A DNA stretch of 46,171 nucleotides from Haliea sp. (GTDB lineage: Bacteria; Pseudomonadota; Gammaproteobacteria; Pseudomonadales; Halieaceae), in the NCBI GenBank assembly GCA_002862465.1, contig PKDD01000124.1, positions 1 to 46,171 on the forward strand, in the 5' to 3' direction. The translations under genes and the position numbers were made by a program. The notes under the pieces were generated by a model, which was not told where the DNA came from, did no database searches, and saw nothing but the letters and a program-made list of their open reading frames with translations. Positions 43,255 to 46,171 of the stretch are shown piece by piece; position 1 is the stretch's first letter; each line of letters begins with the position of its first letter.

Positions 43255-43742
43255 AATACATTATCAATATTCTTGGAAGCCTTTCATCATGACTGAAAAA
43301 TCAAATCGACATGATATCGACAGACATTAAACACTTTCATTACATTCGTCACTAATTTGAGCGAGCGCCAAATGGCATGAGAATTTTGGTGCCTAGCCAT
43401 CAAGTAATAAAGAGGACATATGACCCAGTGTGTCGCTATTGTAAAGGCGAAACCTTCATCGGCAAAGTGGCACCGGCCTACCAAACAGCCGGTTTAAACC
43501 GACCACTGAGTCGCAGCGATAGGTTCGAAATAACAAGCTCGATTAAAAAATCGGTAGCATATATCTCCGTTGATCCCACGGTTAGCGTTACCTTGTAGCC
43601 GTTGAATACGTTGCCAGCTAAGGAAACTTCAGGCTGTCAGGATGCTGTAACAACCCATCAATACTGCATAAATATCCAGCACTCTGTCATAATAGAATAA
43701 GAATAAAACTAAGTTTAAGCACGCCAGTCTTCGCCGCTAGGT
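43255..43742. other. gene-free stretch between dusA and the GH5 gene
   Basis: No convincing gene in 488 bases. Short frames at 43287-43484 (-) and 43377-43598 (+) lack start signals and family patterns, though the second has a CRYC motif. A 12-base perfect palindrome lies at 43490-43501. Confidence 0.5.
43490..43501. repeat. 12-base perfect palindrome CGGTTTAAACCG
   Basis: It lies in the middle of the gene-free stretch before dusA. It may be a binding site; not followed by a T-tract. Confidence 0.3.
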
Positions 43743-45299
43743 TTAAAGCGGAGCCAAGTCACCAGACAGAGTCAACGTGTAGTCACCGCCTATCGTCATT
43801 GCCTTTATGATACGTCCACCGTCAACGCGGTGTGATAACAGGTTTACTAGGCCTTGCGATTCAACAGTGTGCGTATCAGCTTGAGTTGGTGACCAGATAA
43901 TAATCTCGCTATCCGCCGGCGCCGCGCTGGCTTGCAACGTGAAGTCGCCTGTGTCCGAGTCACTGTATAAAAAGGTGATGCGCCCCGGTGCCATACGCGG
44001 ATAAGTTCGAGACAAAATTCGCATAAAAACTTCAGTAGGCCCCGCATCGATATCGCCCGGGCAATCGACTGCGTTTAAATGTATGACAAGCCCGACTGCG
44101 GTTCCGCCCCATGACAAGCTGTGCGGATCGCCACAGCCCTGACGCCATTGCCAACGCGCACCGCCTAGAGCATTGGCATCCTGATCAGCAGCATACCGCT
44201 TCGCTTTGTCCACGGTGCTCTCACTGGTATCCCAGAACCCGTATTCGCCAACCCATACTGGCACGCCTAAAAAAGTGGCAAATGTCATGAACACATCGGT
44301 GGTCTCTTCAATACTCCAGTCAAAGCCAGTATCGATGGATTCGGAGTAATTATGCGGCGCTGCCACAATATTGTGACGATCAACGCCCTCCAGCTGCGGC
44401 ACGATTAACCCGAACTCTGGATACGCGGCCGCAACACCCGGCTCGATAAATATTAGCTGGGAGTGCTGTTGGCCCTCTTGGGCTTGCCGGATAGTGTCAA
44501 TGGTGCGCGCAAAGATGCCTTCAAAAAGTGGCTGCAGTTCGGCAGCGGGTCGCGATACTTCTGGCTCATTCAACAGGTCATAACCTGCGACCTCCGGGCG
44601 TCCTGCGAAGCGTTTGGCAATGGCGCCCCACACCGCGATGAATCGGTCTGCTATGCCGTCAGTGTTGTCATAAAAATGATTCCAAGCAGCGATAACCGCC
44701 GGTGGAGAATTACGTTCGCCGGTGATACAGGTGGATAAGCCATCAGTGAGCGTCGCCCATTGTGGCGCGCCGTCCCAGCCCTTGCCGGGTTGTGTGCCAG
44801 ACGGACATTCGGCAGCGTCCTCGGTAAAAATAAATGCTGAGAAGGCATCCTGATGCATATCGATGACGGTATAGATTCCGTAATCCGCGGCGTTACTGAC
44901 GGCCTCGTCAATTTCGTCAAGATAGGCTTCGCTGATCGCACCGCGCTGGGGCTCCAGTCGCGACCAATTCACGACTAAACGGACAACGGATATACCTCTA
45001 GCTGCCATCTCCTGCCAGTCCTGCGCGTTGACTGCGATCGTTGGTTGATGGTTGGGGTCGCCTTGCCAGTATTCACCAAGCGAGTTGAGGTTAACCCCGC
45101 GTAATAGCACTTCGCGGTCTAGGTCATCGACAATGCGCAGGTCATCAGAAACCGATAGCGGCCGCAAAGTGACCAACTCTGCGACTGCTGGCAGGCTGTC
45201 TGTAGTGCCTTGGTTAACGGGAGACGAGTTATCACTGTCGCTGCAGCCTGCCAGCAGAGAGAGGAGTATTAATAAATACGGTGTGATTGGGAGCCGCAT
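43743..45299 (-). CDS. lipoprotein, GH5 glycoside hydrolase, endoglycoceramidase-like
   Basis: A 518-residue lipoprotein: signal peptide with lipobox LLAGC (C19), a Ser/Asp-rich linker (20-45), a GH5-type TIM barrel (about 55-430) and a C-terminal beta sandwich (about 435-518). The catalytic acid/base is E245 (LLNEPEV) and the nucleophile is E352 (VWVGEYGFW). The VIDMHQD motif (145-151) and GVNLNSLGEYWQG are found in the endoglycoceramidase-like branch, which splits the sugar from a sphingolipid, but other glycan substrates are possible. It is anchored in the outer or inner membrane; Asp at +2 after Cys (C-S-D, so S at +2) suggests outer membrane sorting. No polysaccharide utilisation cluster is adjacent. 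Confidence 0.85.
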   Translation of the reverse strand: MRLPITPYLLILLSLLAGCSDSDNSSPVNQGTTDSLPAVAELVTLRPLSVSDDLRIVDDLDREVLLRGVNLNSLGEYWQGDPNHQPTIAVNAQDWQEMAARGISVVRLVVNWSRLEPQRGAISEAYLDEIDEAVSNAADYGIYTVIDMHQDAFSAFIFTEDAAECPSGTQPGKGWDGAPQWATLTDGLSTCITGERNSPPAVIAAWNHFYDNTDGIADRFIAVWGAIAKRFAGRPEVAGYDLLNEPEVSRPAAELQPLFEGIFARTIDTIRQAQEGQQHSQLIFIEPGVAAAYPEFGLIVPQLEGVDRHNIVAAPHNYSESIDTGFDWSIEETTDVFMTFATFLGVPVWVGEYGFWDTSESTVDKAKRYAADQDANALGGARWQWRQGCGDPHSLSWGGTAVGLVIHLNAVDCPGDIDAGPTEVFMRILSRTYPRMAPGRITFLYSDSDTGDFTLQASAAPADSEIIIWSPTQADTHTVESQGLVNLLSHRVDGGRIIKAMTIGGDYTLTLSGDLAPL

Positions 45300-45589
45300 A
45301 ACATTGCCTTTTTATAGGTGCATCAGAATTTGCAAACATTTAATATATCTATTGCCGAAAAGTATGGCATTAAAAGTGATGCTAGCCAATCAATCAATAC
45401 GGCAGTTGTTTCAAGGACCCGAACGCGGCAGCGGATTAACCGAGATATTGAGGCCGTTCAGGGCGAAGGCCCACGGCAGGATGCCGAGATCCAGAATAGA
45501 GTCAGTGTGCCCAGTAATTTTCCCCAAGCAAGCCATACTCCGCAGCGGCGACCGTGTCTATTTCAAATAAGACAGGCTATCCCCTGCAC

Positions 45590-46171
45590 TTACTGCATTG
45601 CGTTTTTTCGATATTTTTCTTTATTTTTGCGACCCACGACATAGAGCCGGGCCCGCATCTTGCGGCGCAGCCCTGGAAATAGGTAACTGAGATGCGTAAG
45701 CAGTCCGCCTGATCGAGGCAAACATAATTCATCAGCTTCCCCGCGCGCTACCGCTAACACTTCTGTCGCAACCTGCTCGGCAGTGCTCATAGCCTGAGCA
45801 AAAACAATATCTTCAACTTCGTCAATCTCATCCATAATAAATCCAGTATCGACCGGACCTGGTGAAATGACACCCACATGTATCCCCTTCGGTTTCAGTT
45901 CGTCCCTTAAAGCATAACTGAAAGATCGTAATCCTGCCTTGCTTGCACCATAGGTTGCCGCACCCTGCATCGGGGTGCGCCCCGCTAGAGAGCCCAGCAT
46001 AACGATCGCGCCTCCAGCCTGTTTTTCTAGGTAAGGAATAACCGCCGTAGAGAGAAACAGCGGGGCTCGTAAATTCACATCAATCATGGCGGTCACAGCG
46101 GTCGGACTTAAGGAAGACACGTCGCCTCTGTTATGTGTGCCGGCGTTATTTACCAGTACATCAATACGCCC
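45590..46171 (-). CDS. SDR family oxidoreductase, C-terminal portion
   Basis: The gene runs off the right edge and lacks its N-terminal dinucleotide-binding loop. The visible 193 codons carry GRIDVLVNNAG near the edge, MIDVNLRAPLF, the catalytic Ser in MLGSLAGRTP, YGASK (Tyr and Lys), and the PGPVDTG turn. A basic C-terminal extension (FPGLRRKMRARLYVVGRKNKEKYRK) is common in SDRs that meet membranes or lipid substrates. Apparent start at 46120 is a GTG inside the domain and is not the true start. Function is a dehydrogenase/reductase of unknown substrate. Confidence 0.85.
   Translation of the reverse strand, partial: GRIDVLVNNAGTHNRGDVSSLSPTAVTAMIDVNLRAPLFLSTAVIPYLEKQAGGAIVMLGSLAGRTPMQGAATYGASKAGLRSFSYALRDELKPKGIHVGVISPGPVDTGFIMDEIDEVEDIVFAQAMSTAEQVATEVLAVARGEADELCLPRSGGLLTHLSYLFPGLRRKMRARLYVVGRKNKEKYRKNAMQ

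Noticed and set aside
43515-43535. GGTTCGAAAT resembling a tRNA T-loop.
   Set aside because: No acceptor stem, anticodon stem or CCA end around it.
43377-43598. A 73-codon + strand frame with a CRYC motif in the gap before dusA.
   Set aside because: No ribosome site, no recognised family, and the sequence looks like random translation.
45318-45644. A 108-codon + strand frame between the GH5 gene and the SDR.
   Set aside because: It overlaps the real SDR gene on the other strand at its end, has no family pattern and no clear ribosome site.

Overview
The window looks like a chromosomal segment of a gammaproteobacterium with a moderate G+C content (about 50% by eye). The evidence is a CpxR/CpxA-type pair preceded by a textbook CpxR box, HspQ, full-length HrpA-type helicase, fused MnmC, DusA, a 317-residue TalB-type transaldolase, MlaA and an HsbR/HsbA-like phosphatase/anti-sigma-antagonist pair. 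The dense set of Rieske, SDR, acyl-CoA dehydrogenase and lipid-transfer-protein-type genes would fit marine oligotrophic Cellvibrionales-like bacteria (Spongiibacteraceae/Halieaceae); this lineage is an inference, not something the sequence proves. No transposase, integrase, rRNA, tRNA or CRISPR array was recognised.

Region 1 (about 1-16,165) is a catabolic island, almost entirely on the + strand. Its order is: a divergent NTF2-like fragment, a four-histidine carotenoid/stilbene oxygenase, E1 alpha, E1 beta and E2 of a 2-oxoacid or acetoin dehydrogenase-type complex, a DUF35 Zn-ribbon/OB protein, an Ltp2-like thiolase-fold protein, a Rieske oxygenase alpha subunit, an SDR, an acyl-CoA ligase, a second SDR, an FMN split-barrel protein, an ACAD11-type acyl-CoA dehydrogenase, an NTF2-like protein, a divergent paralogue of the split-barrel protein, a third SDR and another NTF2-like protein. 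Together these suggest breakdown of a bulky isoprenoid, steroid-like or aromatic side-chain compound: oxidative cleavage, hydroxylation, CoA activation, dehydrogenation, retro-aldol cleavage and final oxidation of a keto fragment. The substrate is unknown. E3 of the complex and the reductase partner of the Rieske oxygenase are not in the window. The E2 has two peripheral subunit-binding domains, which is unusual.

Region 2 (16,230-18,400) is a CpxA-like kinase and CpxR-like regulator on the - strand, with a perfect GTAAA-N5-GTAAA box and a predicted promoter upstream.

Region 3 (18,598-27,000) holds mixed accessory genes: SDR, DoxX-like membrane protein, HspQ, a tautomerase-superfamily protein without the N-terminal proline, an HD hydrolase, a haem-type ferric-reductase-like membrane protein, betaine aldehyde dehydrogenase, two exported proteins (an Asn/His/Gly-rich protein and a DUF2092 protein) and an MFS transporter.

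Region 4 (27,230-46,171) is mainly core genes: M16C metalloprotease, glutaminyl cyclase, MnmC, a conserved hypothetical, a MaoC-type hydratase, HrpA, MlaA without a lipobox cysteine, a phosphatase with a degenerate receiver domain plus its STAS partner, a dusA-tal-terB operon, a secreted GH5 endoglycoceramidase-like lipoprotein and a truncated SDR at the right edge.
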